A stretch of 64,000 bases of DNA from Clostridiales bacterium (GTDB taxonomy: Bacteria; Bacillota; Clostridia; Christensenellales; Borkfalkiaceae): the NCBI GenBank assembly GCA_015055805.1, contig SVHN01000009.1, positions 19,005 to 83,004 on the forward strand. Direction: 5' to 3'. The translations under genes were made by a program, and so were the position numbers. Each line of letters begins with the position of its first letter. Within the stretch, counting starts at the first letter, position 1. This document shows positions 1 through 8,096 of the stretch, piece after piece. The notes below the pieces were generated by a model. That model did not search any database. It was not told where the DNA came from and saw nothing but the letters and a program-made list of their open reading frames with translations.

Positions 1-785
1 TCTGCGCATTCCCTTGAAGAGATTGCAGCAATATCCTTTCTTCCGCTCTCGGCAAGCGTTTTTGCAGCGACAGCGGTGTTTGCTACCGCGGTAATCTTTA
101 CGCCCGGGAACTGCTCTAAATATTTTTTACATTGAGTAAGTGCCTGTTCGTGAGAAATTATCTCTTTTATATCACTCATTTTAGTGTCTTTATTAACGAC
201 TAGATTGTGCGTAACCGATATGCGGATACTCTTTACAATATAGAACTTGTGTTCTTTCATTAAGTCGTAAACCTGATTTACAGACCCAGCCGAACTGTTT
301 TCGATAGGCAGAACGCCGTACTTACAAAAACCTTTCTCAACCGCCTGAAACACGCCGTCGAAGTTTTTGAAATAGGTTATGTCTGCAAGCTCGAACAATC
401 TGTCCGTAGCAATGCCCGAATACGCGCCCGACACGCCTTGACACGCAACCTTTGCCTTGGGCGAAAACTCTAAGTCGCCTTTAAGGATTGCTTCTTTAAT
501 CTTTTCGCCTATTGCCGAGTGATACTCTGCGTTCATTGTTTGATAGGCTTTGCTCGTTTCAAATATACTTTCAAACACGCGCTTTAAGTATACCTGATTG
601 CCTTCGGAAACCTTATCAGTTACGCGAAGTAAAATCTTCTTTTCTCTGTCGGGATCGTTTACCGCCTTTCCGCTTTGCTTTTTAGCTTCCGATACCTGTC
701 CGACAAGCTTCATTCTCTCTTCGTAAAGTTCTGCTATTTTATCGTCTATGGCGTCAATGCCCTGTCTTATTTTATCGAGATCCAT
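1..785 (-). CDS. pheA: Bifunctional chorismate mutase / prephenate dehydratase, 3' end cut by window edge
   Basis: Translating the minus strand from the ATG at 785 gives an open frame of about 261 residues that leaves the window without a stop. Residues 1-85 are an AroQ-type chorismate mutase (MDLDKIRQGIDAIDDKIAEL, then ERMKLVGQVSEAK). The following part is a prephenate dehydratase with CQGVSGAYSG and GVLPIENSSAGSV. Together they convert chorismate through prephenate to phenylpyruvate for phenylalanine. The C-terminal ACT regulatory domain expected in this family would lie outside the window. It is the last visible gene of the aroF operon, 16 bases after aroC. The domain assignment is firm; allosteric control by Phe is inferred from the family. 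Confidence 0.93.
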   Translation of the reverse strand, partial: MDLDKIRQGIDAIDDKIAELYEERMKLVGQVSEAKKQSGKAVNDPDREKKILLRVTDKVSEGNQVYLKRVFESIFETSKAYQTMNAEYHSAIGEKIKEAILKGDLEFSPKAKVACQGVSGAYSGIATDRLFELADITYFKNFDGVFQAVEKGFCKYGVLPIENSSAGSVNQVYDLMKEHKFYIVKSIRISVTHNLVVNKDTKMSDIKEIISHEQALTQCKKYLEQFPGVKITAVANTAVAAKTLAESGRKDIAAISSRECA

Positions 786-801
786 TTTTGCTTTTCTCCT
801 T

Positions 802-1884
802 TTATATCAAGTCGTATACTGCTATTGCAGAAATTGCTTCTATTACGGGCACGGCTCTCGGCACTATACACGAATCGTGTCTGCCCTGTATTTTAAGTTT
901 GACGTTTTCCTTTTTCACAAGGTCAACCGTGTCTTGTTCTTTGCCTATCGACGGCGTTGGCTTTATCGCCACTCTAAACGTTATAGGCATACCGTTTGAC
1001 AGTCCGCCGTTTATACCGCCGTTGTGGTTGGTTTTAGTCTTTACTTTTCCGCTATCGTCGATAAAAAACGGATCGTTTGCTTTAGAGCCGCGCATAGTGG
1101 ATATATCAAACCCCGTGCCGAACTCTATTCCTTTTACCGCAGGAACGGCAAACGCTAGTTTTGATATAACGCCCTCAATGCTGTCGAACATATATTCGCC
1201 TGCGCCTATCGGCATACCCGTTATAACGCACTCTATTACTCCGCCAACCGAATCTAAATCCATACGCGCGCTTTCAATCTCTTCAAGCATTGCCGCTTTA
1301 TCTTGCGCGTCAAGCACGGGGAAGTCTTGGTCAACCTTTTTAAAATCAAACTTTTCTTGGTCTATATCGTTATAGCCTTTACCACAAATTCTGCCTATTC
1401 TAGATATATAAGCGTTTATCTCTATGCCCTTTGACTGTAATTCTTGCTTTAATATTCCGCCCGCAATACACATCGGCGCGGTAAGTCTACCTGAAAACTT
1501 TCCGCCACCCCTATGGTCAAACCCGTCGCCGTACTTTTGCCACGCCACGAAGTCTGCGTGCGACGGACGCGGCGTCTTTACGACTTTATCGTAGTCCTGA
1601 CTTTTTTGTTCGGAATTTTTAATGACGGCTTTTAGTTCACCACTTATCGCACCGTCACTTTCGCCCTGAACGAAAATCACCTTATCCCCTTCAAGTCTTT
1701 TGGTTGAAAACGCCATGTTTTTAGGTTTTCTTCTGTCCATAAACCTTTGAAGTTTATCTTTATCAAACCGCACGCCGTCTAGCCCCTTAATAAAAACGCC
1801 TATTTCGGGTGCGTGCGATGCGCCGTATATTTTCAGGTTAAGTTTTTTTCCGCAATATACAGATTGCTGATTGTCGTTATACAT
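802..1884 (-). CDS. aroC: Chorismate synthase
   Basis: About 360 residues. The enzyme converts EPSP to chorismate with reduced FMN. Recognisable blocks are RPSHADFVAWQKYG, GGGKFSGRLTAP, the GGVIECVITGMPIGAG block, and NGGINGGLSNGMP. The usual GESHG signature reads GASHA here, with the His kept but Glu replaced by Ala, and the usual RSSARET block is replaced by FSGRLTA; that second change is a variant I recall from some Clostridia. I start it at the ATG at 1884, not an in-frame ATG at 1899, because GGAGGAAAGG sits directly before 1884 and the upstream codons would be the ribosome site itself. It overlaps the aroA stop by 8 bases, implying coupled translation. Confidence 0.93.
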   Translation of the reverse strand: MYNDNQQSVYCGKKLNLKIYGASHAPEIGVFIKGLDGVRFDKDKLQRFMDRRKPKNMAFSTKRLEGDKVIFVQGESDGAISGELKAVIKNSEQKSQDYDKVVKTPRPSHADFVAWQKYGDGFDHRGGGKFSGRLTAPMCIAGGILKQELQSKGIEINAYISRIGRICGKGYNDIDQEKFDFKKVDQDFPVLDAQDKAAMLEEIESARMDLDSVGGVIECVITGMPIGAGEYMFDSIEGVISKLAFAVPAVKGIEFGTGFDISTMRGSKANDPFFIDDSGKVKTKTNHNGGINGGLSNGMPITFRVAIKPTPSIGKEQDTVDLVKKENVKLKIQGRHDSCIVPRAVPVIEAISAIAVYDLI

Positions 1885-3067
1885 TGACCTTTCCTCCAAC
1901 CGACTGTAAATCTTTGAAAAAAGTGGGGTATGACTTTTCTACGGCTTGGGCGTTTTTAATAACGCTAGTGCCTTGACATACGGTTGCAAGCACCGCCGCC
2001 GACATAACTATTCTGTGGTCGTTATACGAATCAATCTCCCCTGCCTTAGGCAGCCCACCGTAAACTATAAGATTTCCGTCCGTATACTCTGCCTTTATCC
2101 CGAACGCGTTTAGGGTTACTATGGTACTCTCTATCCTATCGCTTTCTTTTATTTTAAGCCTTGATACGTTCTTGATTACACTCGTTCCCTTTGCATTAGC
2201 CGCAATAACCGCCGTTATCGGAACTAGGTCGGGGCAATCTTCGGCATCTATGGTAAACGCTTTTAGCCTGCTTTTATATACGGTTACCGTATCACCTGAC
2301 CTTTCAATCTTTGCGCCTGCAAGTTTTAATATTTCAAGTATCGCTAAGTCGCCTTGAACGCTATCTAGGTTAAGCCCGAAAACTTCGGTTTTTCCGCTTA
2401 ACGCGCCGAGCGCAACAAAGAACGCTGCGTTAGACCAGTCGCCCTCAGGCGTAACGTTTCCTTTGAATTTTTGTCCGCCTTTTATAAAATAGCCGCTATC
2501 CGTTTTTACAATTTTTATACCGTAACTAGACAGCACTTCCAAGGTAATATCGACGTATGGCGCGGAAGATAACGGGGTTAAAAGGGTTATCGTGCTGTCA
2601 CCGTCTAGCGTTGCTAGTGCCATCAACAGTCCCGATATATATTGAGAACTTATATCACCGCGAATACGGTAATCCCCTGAGGTTAGTTTTCCGCTTAGAT
2701 TTATTCTATCCGTCTTTTCCCAAACTGCGCCGTGACAAGACAACGCGCCGAGCAACTCGTCGTTTGGTCTATCCATAAGTTTTCCGTGTCCGATAAACGT
2801 GTAGTTACCGCCACGCGCCGCCATAAGCGGCAACAAAAACCTTAAAGTAGAGCCCGATTCACCGCAGTCAAGTACGCTTTTTCCCGAAAGTACGGCTTTT
2901 AAGCACTCTTCAGTAGCCGTTATGTCCTTGGACGTAAAGCCTACGCAACCGGACGATACGGCGTTACCTGCAAGAAAATTGCAAATAGCAATTCTGTGGG
3001 CGTAAGACTTAGACGGTATTGCTTTTATCTTTCCGTTCACGTCTGATTTGTCTATTCGTGCAATCAT
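1877..3067 (-). CDS. aroA: 3-phosphoshikimate 1-carboxyvinyltransferase (EPSP synthase)
   Basis: 396 residues, slightly shorter than the typical 430. It transfers enolpyruvyl from PEP to shikimate 3-phosphate. Visible family motifs are the N-terminal IPSKSYAHR (substrate-binding Lys-Ser), the GESGSTLRFLLPL block that corresponds to the PEP-binding NAGTxxR/SGSTLR region, RLKIKESDRI, and the terminal YNDHRIVMSAAV. The start overlaps the aroB stop by four bases (ATGA) and the stop overlaps the aroC start, so the three are translationally linked. Confidence 0.96.
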   Translation of the reverse strand: MIARIDKSDVNGKIKAIPSKSYAHRIAICNFLAGNAVSSGCVGFTSKDITATEECLKAVLSGKSVLDCGESGSTLRFLLPLMAARGGNYTFIGHGKLMDRPNDELLGALSCHGAVWEKTDRINLSGKLTSGDYRIRGDISSQYISGLLMALATLDGDSTITLLTPLSSAPYVDITLEVLSSYGIKIVKTDSGYFIKGGQKFKGNVTPEGDWSNAAFFVALGALSGKTEVFGLNLDSVQGDLAILEILKLAGAKIERSGDTVTVYKSRLKAFTIDAEDCPDLVPITAVIAANAKGTSVIKNVSRLKIKESDRIESTIVTLNAFGIKAEYTDGNLIVYGGLPKAGEIDSYNDHRIVMSAAVLATVCQGTSVIKNAQAVEKSYPTFFKDLQSVGGKVNV

Positions 3068-4113
3068 TTTAAATATCCTTTCAATTCGTCAGCCTTTACC
3101 TTTACTTCACGAACGTCACCGACGCCGTAAACCATCATTAAGGTTATAGTATCGCCGCTGCGCTTTTTATCGTTTTGTGCAGCATCGCAAATATCTTCAA
3201 TAGAAAAGGGGCAGGGATTTTCGCCCACGCATTTTTTTACTACCGCATTGATTTTTTCTAAATTTGTTTTATCGATATATCCATGCGAATAAGAGTTATC
3301 AAGTATGATATCAAGCCCTATCGCAACAGCCCGTCCGTGCGAAAGGGTATATTCGCTTAGTTTTTCTATGCCGTGCGCAGGGGTATGACCGAGATTTAAT
3401 AGTTTTCTTATTCCACCCTCGAACTCGTCTTTTTCTACCACTCGTCTTTTATAGTCAACGGCAAGATAAATAAGGTCTTTTATCTGGTATTTATCGCCTG
3501 ATATAACGTCGAAAATATTTTGGTCTAGTACTGCGTACTTTGCCATTTCACCCATACCGTCGATATAGATTTCATTAGGCAAGCTGTCTAACGTGCATAC
3601 GTCGATTAAAACCAAGTTCGGCTGACAAAACGCGCCGACAAGGTTCTTTCCTTCTGGAAGATCAATCGCCGTCTTTCCACCGACGGAAGAATCTATCTGT
3701 GAAAGTAAAGTCGTTGGAATTTGTATATATTTAATTCCGCGAAGATAGGTCGCCGCGGCAAAACCTGCCATATCCCCGACTACTCCGCCGCCGAGCGCAA
3801 CCAAAGCGTCCGTACGCGTTAATTTATTCTCGGCTAAAAAGCTGAGTATCTTGCCGTAAGTATCAAGGTTTTTACTCGATTCGCCGTGTTGAAAAACGAA
3901 TTTTACCACGCCAAAACCGTTTTTCTTTAATGAGTCAACCACCGTTTTTGAATAGATTTTATCCACGGTATCGTCGGTAATTACGGCAACCTTGCACGGT
4001 TTAACCACTTCTTTTATTAATTCGCCCGACCTACTAAGTATTGCGCTATCTATTATAACGTCATAACTTTTCGAGGCGCAAACGCGAACTCTTTTTGCGG
4101 TATCAGTTTTCAT
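3064..4113 (-). CDS. aroB: 3-dehydroquinate synthase
   Basis: 349 residues. It cyclises DAHP to 3-dehydroquinate using NAD and a divalent metal. Motifs are ALGGGVVGDMAGFAAATYLRG (NAD and substrate site), PTTLLSQIDSSVGGKTA, GAFCQPNLVLID, and the metal-binding LNLGHTPAHGIE with a further His in LSHGRAVAIG. The start overlaps the end of tyrA by 11 bases; the stop overlaps aroA by four. Length and motifs are standard. Confidence 0.97.
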   Translation of the reverse strand: MKTDTAKRVRVCASKSYDVIIDSAILSRSGELIKEVVKPCKVAVITDDTVDKIYSKTVVDSLKKNGFGVVKFVFQHGESSKNLDTYGKILSFLAENKLTRTDALVALGGGVVGDMAGFAAATYLRGIKYIQIPTTLLSQIDSSVGGKTAIDLPEGKNLVGAFCQPNLVLIDVCTLDSLPNEIYIDGMGEMAKYAVLDQNIFDVISGDKYQIKDLIYLAVDYKRRVVEKDEFEGGIRKLLNLGHTPAHGIEKLSEYTLSHGRAVAIGLDIILDNSYSHGYIDKTNLEKINAVVKKCVGENPCPFSIEDICDAAQNDKKRSGDTITLMMVYGVGDVREVKVKADELKGYLK

Positions 4114-4963
4114 TGTTCCAAGTCCTTCTCATCTTTTCCGATTCAAGTTTTCTTCTGTTGCCGTCGGCAAGCAGTTCTTTCATTTTGTCGGTGTCTTTAT
4201 TCATAAGCGCGGATTTATATTCGGTTAGGCTGGCTATTATAGAATCAAGTTCACCCACTAAAAAGTCAGAGTTGTCAACGGTAAGTTGCGACCACATTTC
4301 AGGCGAAAGCCTTGCAACTCTGGTCATATCCCTAAAACTTCCTGCTGAAAAGCCCATAAAACTTACCGCCGTGTCGCTCTTTATATAAGAACTAGATACA
4401 AGGTGGGCAAGCTGAGAAGTAAACGCTATGATCCTGTCGTGATTTTCCGCCGTGGTGATAACTACGCTGCCGAACCCAAGCGATAAGGAATACGCTTTAA
4501 GGAAAGCAACTATTTTAAGTTCGGCTTTTACGGGTACTAATATCATTGACGCTTTATCGAATAGCGTTGCCGTAGAGTGGCTTACCCCCGAAAACTCACG
4601 CCCTGCCATAGGGTGCGCGCTTATAAAGTCTAGTTTTGGATATTTTTTGGCTAGCTCTTTCATCTGAGCTACTACTCTGCGTTTATTTCCGCAACAGTCC
4701 ATAACTAAGCACCCGTCTTTAAGTAGCGGACAGTATTCTTCTAACGCCTTGGATAGCGATTCGGGATAGAGCGAAAAAATAACTAAGTCCATTTCCCCGA
4801 CGTTATCTTTACTCAGTTCTTCGTGGTACGCTGAAAGCAGTTTGCCGTCAAGCATAGCTTTCTTACTGATATCAAACGCATAAACACGGTCTTCGGTTTT
4901 CTTGACTATCGCGCGTCCCATTGAGCCGCCGATAAGTCCTAATCCTATAATGCCTATCTTCAT
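4103..4963 (-). CDS. tyrA: Prephenate dehydrogenase
   Basis: 286 residues, a monofunctional TyrA without an obvious C-terminal ACT domain. It oxidises prephenate to 4-hydroxyphenylpyruvate on the tyrosine branch. The N-terminus is a Rossmann site (IGIIGLGLIGGSMGRAI), followed by VMDCCGNKR, the SAHPMAGREFSGV catalytic/substrate block and ITTAENHDR. It begins 10 bases after aroF ends, in the middle of the common aromatic operon. The ribosome site (AAGAAAAAG) is weak, which suggests coupling to aroF. Confidence 0.95.
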   Translation of the reverse strand: MKIGIIGLGLIGGSMGRAIVKKTEDRVYAFDISKKAMLDGKLLSAYHEELSKDNVGEMDLVIFSLYPESLSKALEEYCPLLKDGCLVMDCCGNKRRVVAQMKELAKKYPKLDFISAHPMAGREFSGVSHSTATLFDKASMILVPVKAELKIVAFLKAYSLSLGFGSVVITTAENHDRIIAFTSQLAHLVSSSYIKSDTAVSFMGFSAGSFRDMTRVARLSPEMWSQLTVDNSDFLVGELDSIIASLTEYKSALMNKDTDKMKELLADGNRRKLESEKMRRTWNNEN

Positions 4964-4973
4964 ACTTTTTCTT

Positions 4974-5993
4974 TTATTTTCCGTCGTAGTCTTTTCCGAC
5001 TATCGGTAACATGGTTTTAATCTTAGTCATAAGCGATGCAAACTGAGCGGGATTTAACGACTGCGCACCGTCACAAAGCGCGCGCTTTGGATCGTTGTGG
5101 ACTTCAATTATAAGTCCGTCCGCGCCTGCGCCGACTGATGCAAGCGACATAGGCTCTACGTATTTTGCAATACCCGTTGAGTGGCTAGGATCTATGATTA
5201 TAGGAAGATGCGATTTATCTTTTAACGCAGGAACAGCCGAAAGGTCAAGCGTGTTTCTCGTCATAGTTTCAAACGTCCTTATGCCCCTTTCGCAAAGAAT
5301 AACTTCAGAATCGCCTTCCGCCATAATGTATTCAGCACTCATTAAAAGTTCTTGTAAGGTGTTTGCTAGTCCACGCTTTAAGAGTATAGGTTTACCCGTC
5401 TTTCCAACTTCCTTTAAGAGTTCAAAGTTCTGCATATTTCTTGCACCGATCTGAATAACGTCAACGTCTTTGAATAAATCTAAGTGGCTCACGCTTAAAA
5501 GTTCTGTAACGATAGGAAGTCCCGTTTCCTTTTTGGCTTTAAGTAAAAGTTCAATACCCGTATCTTTAAGACCTTGGAAAGCGTAAGGCGAAGTTCTAGG
5601 CTTGAACGCGCCGCCCCTAAGCATGGTTGCGCCGGCAGCCTTAACAGCCTCGGCAACTTCAATTATTTGCGCCTCTGACTCTACCGAGCAAGGCCCTGCG
5701 ATAACGTGGAAGTTATTCCCGCCAAATTTATGCCCTGCAATATTTACTATAGTATCTTCAGGGTGAAATTTTCTGTTAGCGTTTTTATAAGGCTCTTGAA
5801 CACGCTGAACTTTTTCAACGATATCAAGGCTGGATATAAGGTCAATATCAACCTTACTCGTATCACCCACAAGACCCAAAACGGTAGAAATTTCACCACG
5901 GCTAACGTGTACGCCGAGCCCAAGTTCTTTGACCCAATCAATAAGATTATCAAATTGACTTTGTTCACAGGTGTTTTTAACTACGATTATCAT
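4974..5993 (-). CDS. aroF: 3-deoxy-7-phosphoheptulonate synthase (DAHP synthase, type I-beta)
   Basis: 339 residues. It condenses PEP and erythrose 4-phosphate, the committed step of aromatic biosynthesis. Residues 1 to about 75 form a ferredoxin-like domain of the kind that confers Tyr/Phe feedback in Thermotoga-type enzymes. The TIM barrel follows with AGPCSVESE (about 96), MLRGGAFKPRTSPYAFQG, IGARNMQNFELL, LKRG, IIDPSHSTG and GADGLIIEVH. First gene of the operon; GGAG lies 9 bases before the ATG. About 320 bases of leader with two palindromic repeats separate it from the attenuator. Confidence 0.96.
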   Translation of the reverse strand: MIIVVKNTCEQSQFDNLIDWVKELGLGVHVSRGEISTVLGLVGDTSKVDIDLISSLDIVEKVQRVQEPYKNANRKFHPEDTIVNIAGHKFGGNNFHVIAGPCSVESEAQIIEVAEAVKAAGATMLRGGAFKPRTSPYAFQGLKDTGIELLLKAKKETGLPIVTELLSVSHLDLFKDVDVIQIGARNMQNFELLKEVGKTGKPILLKRGLANTLQELLMSAEYIMAEGDSEVILCERGIRTFETMTRNTLDLSAVPALKDKSHLPIIIDPSHSTGIAKYVEPMSLASVGAGADGLIIEVHNDPKRALCDGAQSLNPAQFASLMTKIKTMLPIVGKDYDGK

Positions 5994-6063
5994 AAATTCA
6001 TCTCCGATAAATTGTTTTTTTATTTATAGGTTTAATTTTATATCAAGCGGTTTGATATTTTAT

Positions 6064-6180
6064 TACGTTATAAACAAGCAGTTCAAGGCTCGCAAAAGGG
6101 TTTGGACTGAGTTGACCGTCTGGTCACGAAGGTCAAATCCCTTTTTGCAGTAAACGAAGAAATGCGAAGTTTAGAACGTA
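6064..6180. repeat. Dispersed 117-bp fold-back repeat, copy E1
   Basis: The terminal inverted repeats TACGTTATAAAC (6064-6075) and GTTTAGAACGTA (6169-6180) match at 11 of 12 positions. Inside, GCAAAAGGGTTTGGAC pairs imperfectly with GGTCAAATCCCTTTTTGC around an apical TGACC-GTCT-GGTCA. The whole unit can fold as one long hairpin. It lies in the untranslated leader of aroF, 13 bases from a second copy of equal length. Confidence 0.8.
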
Positions 6181-6193
6181 TTAAAAAATTTAA

Positions 6194-6310
6194 GGCGTTA
6201 TAAACGAGTTAGGCTAGGCTCGAAAAGTGGGACGGACTCGATTGGCCTTGTTGGTCATTCGAGGTCGTACTGCTTTTCAGCAAACGACGCATAACGAAGT
6301 TTAGAACGTA
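6194..6310. repeat. Dispersed 117-bp fold-back repeat, copy E2
   Basis: Exactly 117 bases like E1 and in the same orientation. Ends are GGCGTTATAAAC and GTTTAGAACGTA. An internal stem, GAAAAGTGGGAC with GTACTGCTTTTC, and an apical TGGCCTTGTTGGTCA are present. The stem sequence differs from E1, yet complementarity is largely kept. It is followed by TTAAAAAA, as E1 is, and abuts the attenuator. Confidence 0.8.
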
Positions 6311-6312
6311 TT

Positions 6313-6344
6313 AAAAAAGGCTTTGTAGCGATTACTACAAAGCC
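6313..6344 (-). terminator. Attenuator (intrinsic terminator) of the aromatic operon
   Basis: On the minus strand GGCTTTGTAG, a six-base loop and CTACAAAGCC form a perfect 10-bp stem followed by TTTTTT. It lies between the leader peptide and aroF. The nine bases at 6331-6339, which include part of its ascending arm (minus-strand TGTAGTAAT), can instead pair with ATTACTATA (6374-6382) just after the leader-peptide stop, giving a plausible antiterminator. Regulation is inferred from this geometry. Confidence 0.85.
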
Positions 6345-6384
6345 CGTTTCTTTCTTCAAGCGAAAACAATCCGTATAGTAATTA

Positions 6385-6444
6385 CTAACGAGATATTGAA
6401 AACGAGGTATTAAAGTAAAAATAAAAGTAACGAATTGATTTCAT
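6385..6444 (-). CDS. Tyr/Phe-rich leader peptide of the aromatic operon
   Basis: A 19-codon frame, MKSIRYFYFYFNTSFSISR, has AGGAG six bases before its ATG and starts about 18 bases downstream of the predicted transcription start. Codons 6-11 alternate Tyr and Phe (UAC UUU UAU UUU UAC UUU), with one more Phe at codon 15. A ribosome stalled there for lack of charged tRNA would leave the ATTACTATA segment free to block the terminator; one reaching the UAG would cover that segment. This is the classic leader-peptide attenuation layout known from enterobacterial pheA and trp operons. The function is inferred; the sequence and spacing are seen directly. Confidence 0.85.
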   Translation of the reverse strand: MKSIRYFYFYFNTSFSISR

Positions 6445-6468
6445 AGACTACTCCTAAAAAGTAATTTT

Positions 6469-6498
6469 ATTATACTCTCGTAAAACACGGAGTGTCAA
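6469..6498 (-). promoter_or_regulatory. Promoter of the aromatic operon
   Basis: Consensus TTGACA (6493-6498) and TATAAT (6469-6474) on the minus strand, 18-bp spacer. It drives the leader peptide, attenuator and aroF-pheA. Confidence 0.85.
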
Positions 6499-6545
6499 GT
6501 ATTTTAATAATTTTTTTCTGCTTTTTTTAACTTTTTTTGGGCGCG

Positions 6546-8096
6546 TTAAATTTTAGATAAGAGTTTTTCGCCTTTAATTATTATAAAGCCGTAAACCAAT
6601 GCATTAAAGATTAGTACCACACCTAAAATTATAAGCAAGTTATAAATTAAGGCAAGCGGAACAAAAAATCCTATCACGAACAAGCCTACCGCAAATAACA
6701 TTGCAACTAATATACATAAAAACACCGACAAACTCTGTTTTACTGCTTTTATAGGATTATCCCAGTTCATTGACGGAAACAAAAGGTTAAGCATAAGCCC
6801 CACACCACCGCCAAGCATAGCAATAGATACCGCTATAAAGGTTATTAGAATTACTTCATAGTAAGGCGCGCCTATAATTATAGTGGATACAAGCCCTGCA
6901 ACAAAGGCCGGCGCAACTGAAAAAATCACGTTCACCATGAGTTTTGCGCAAATAAAACGGTTTGCTGATATGGGCGCAGTTTTAACTATCCAATACGCAC
7001 TACCTTCTAACGATATAGAACAGTTGGTTAGTGGCGCAAGCATGAACATAAATGCGAATATTGCCGGGAAGAAAACAAGTATTTCCCCAACGTAACCACC
7101 GATAGACGTTCTAATAATTATAGCAAAGGCTATTGCTCCTACAATGCCGAAAATAGGACCTATAAGAGCGTTTAACGTATAAGTTGCGTTTGAAAACAAA
7201 CTTTTTATTTCCTTATTTAATAATGCGCCAAACTGAGTTTTTCCACCGTATGATTTAAGCTTAAATTCTTTTGCACGTTTTTTAGCGGTAATAAGGGTGT
7301 TCATCTTCTTATAGGTTAGAGCGCATACAACTGATATAATTATAAAGGGCAAAAGGTTTGCGCCTATATACAAAAGCAAGAATACCGCATCGTCTAACCC
7401 CTTAACCGCCCAAGGAAAAATAAAATATATCTTCCCTATCATTACGGTTGGGTCAATCATTTCTGCGCCGGTTAAAAATCCCGATGCAAAGCAAACTATA
7501 AACACGAAAAGGTAAAGTATAATCTGCGCTATGTTTTTCTTTCTGAACCTTGAAGATATAAGCGCGATAAGCGCGCCGAGAAAGAGCGATAGTGCCGTAG
7601 GAAGTAAAGGCGAAAAAATAGCCATTACTAAAACACTCAAAACAAAGCCTATATTTATAGCGGCGTAACCAGCGTATACCACCATGGACGGAATAACTAC
7701 AAGCAACGCAAAAATCAAGTCAAACACGTAGATAAACGTTAGTTTCGACAAAACGATTACCGATTGCTTAATAGGCATTGACATTAAAAGGTCGTAGTCT
7801 TTATAGCCGTACAAGACGTTTGCCGAAGTATAAAAGGACAGCATGAACGACAAAAGACAGGATATTGCTATCATAACGGGCAAAAGTTTCTTTATGCTGT
7901 CGGTCGGTGCTAAAACGAGTGCGAAAATATCGGCGTAAGTGTACCCCAAAAACGCTATTGCCGCAATCATTAAAAGCACGAAAAAGCACAGTCCCGAAAG
8001 CCCTGATAAACGCTTACTCTTTTTTGAGTGAAGAATTTTATTCAGTCCGAACTGTGATAAAAACTCCACTTTTACTAAAGATAAAAAGTTATTCAT
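6546..8096 (-). CDS. ABC exporter permease (ABC-2 type)
   Basis: About 516 residues with roughly a dozen hydrophobic segments, first at about 30-55, and no ATPase motifs. It is the membrane partner of the ATPase at 8089-8796, overlapping it by 8 bases (ATGAATAA). I start at the ATG at 8096 with GGAG nine bases upstream; an in-frame TTG six bases earlier is not needed. Two basic cytoplasmic loops (FRKKN, KKRAKEFKLKSYGGK) separate the halves. The transported substrate cannot be told from sequence. Its 3' end lies right behind the aromatic operon promoter region. Confidence 0.85.
   Translation of the reverse strand: MNNFLSLVKVEFLSQFGLNKILHSKKSKRLSGLSGLCFFVLLMIAAIAFLGYTYADIFALVLAPTDSIKKLLPVMIAISCLLSFMLSFYTSANVLYGYKDYDLLMSMPIKQSVIVLSKLTFIYVFDLIFALLVVIPSMVVYAGYAAINIGFVLSVLVMAIFSPLLPTALSLFLGALIALISSRFRKKNIAQIILYLFVFIVCFASGFLTGAEMIDPTVMIGKIYFIFPWAVKGLDDAVFLLLYIGANLLPFIIISVVCALTYKKMNTLITAKKRAKEFKLKSYGGKTQFGALLNKEIKSLFSNATYTLNALIGPIFGIVGAIAFAIIIRTSIGGYVGEILVFFPAIFAFMFMLAPLTNCSISLEGSAYWIVKTAPISANRFICAKLMVNVIFSVAPAFVAGLVSTIIIGAPYYEVILITFIAVSIAMLGGGVGLMLNLLFPSMNWDNPIKAVKQSLSVFLCILVAMLFAVGLFVIGFFVPLALIYNLLIILGVVLIFNALVYGFIIIKGEKLLSKI

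Noticed and set aside
788..1375. A 195-codon open frame on the plus strand inside aroC
   Set aside because: It lies antisense to a well-conserved chorismate synthase, has no ribosome site and no recognisable motif. It is a mirror of codon bias.
5994..6180. Small plus-strand frames in the aroF leader
   Set aside because: They consist of the fold-back repeat and have no ribosome site or promoter on the plus strand.
6385..6444. T-box riboswitch as an alternative control of the aromatic operon
   Set aside because: No T-box core (AGGGTGGNACCGCG-like) or specifier loop is visible between promoter and terminator; the short Tyr/Phe frame explains the region better.
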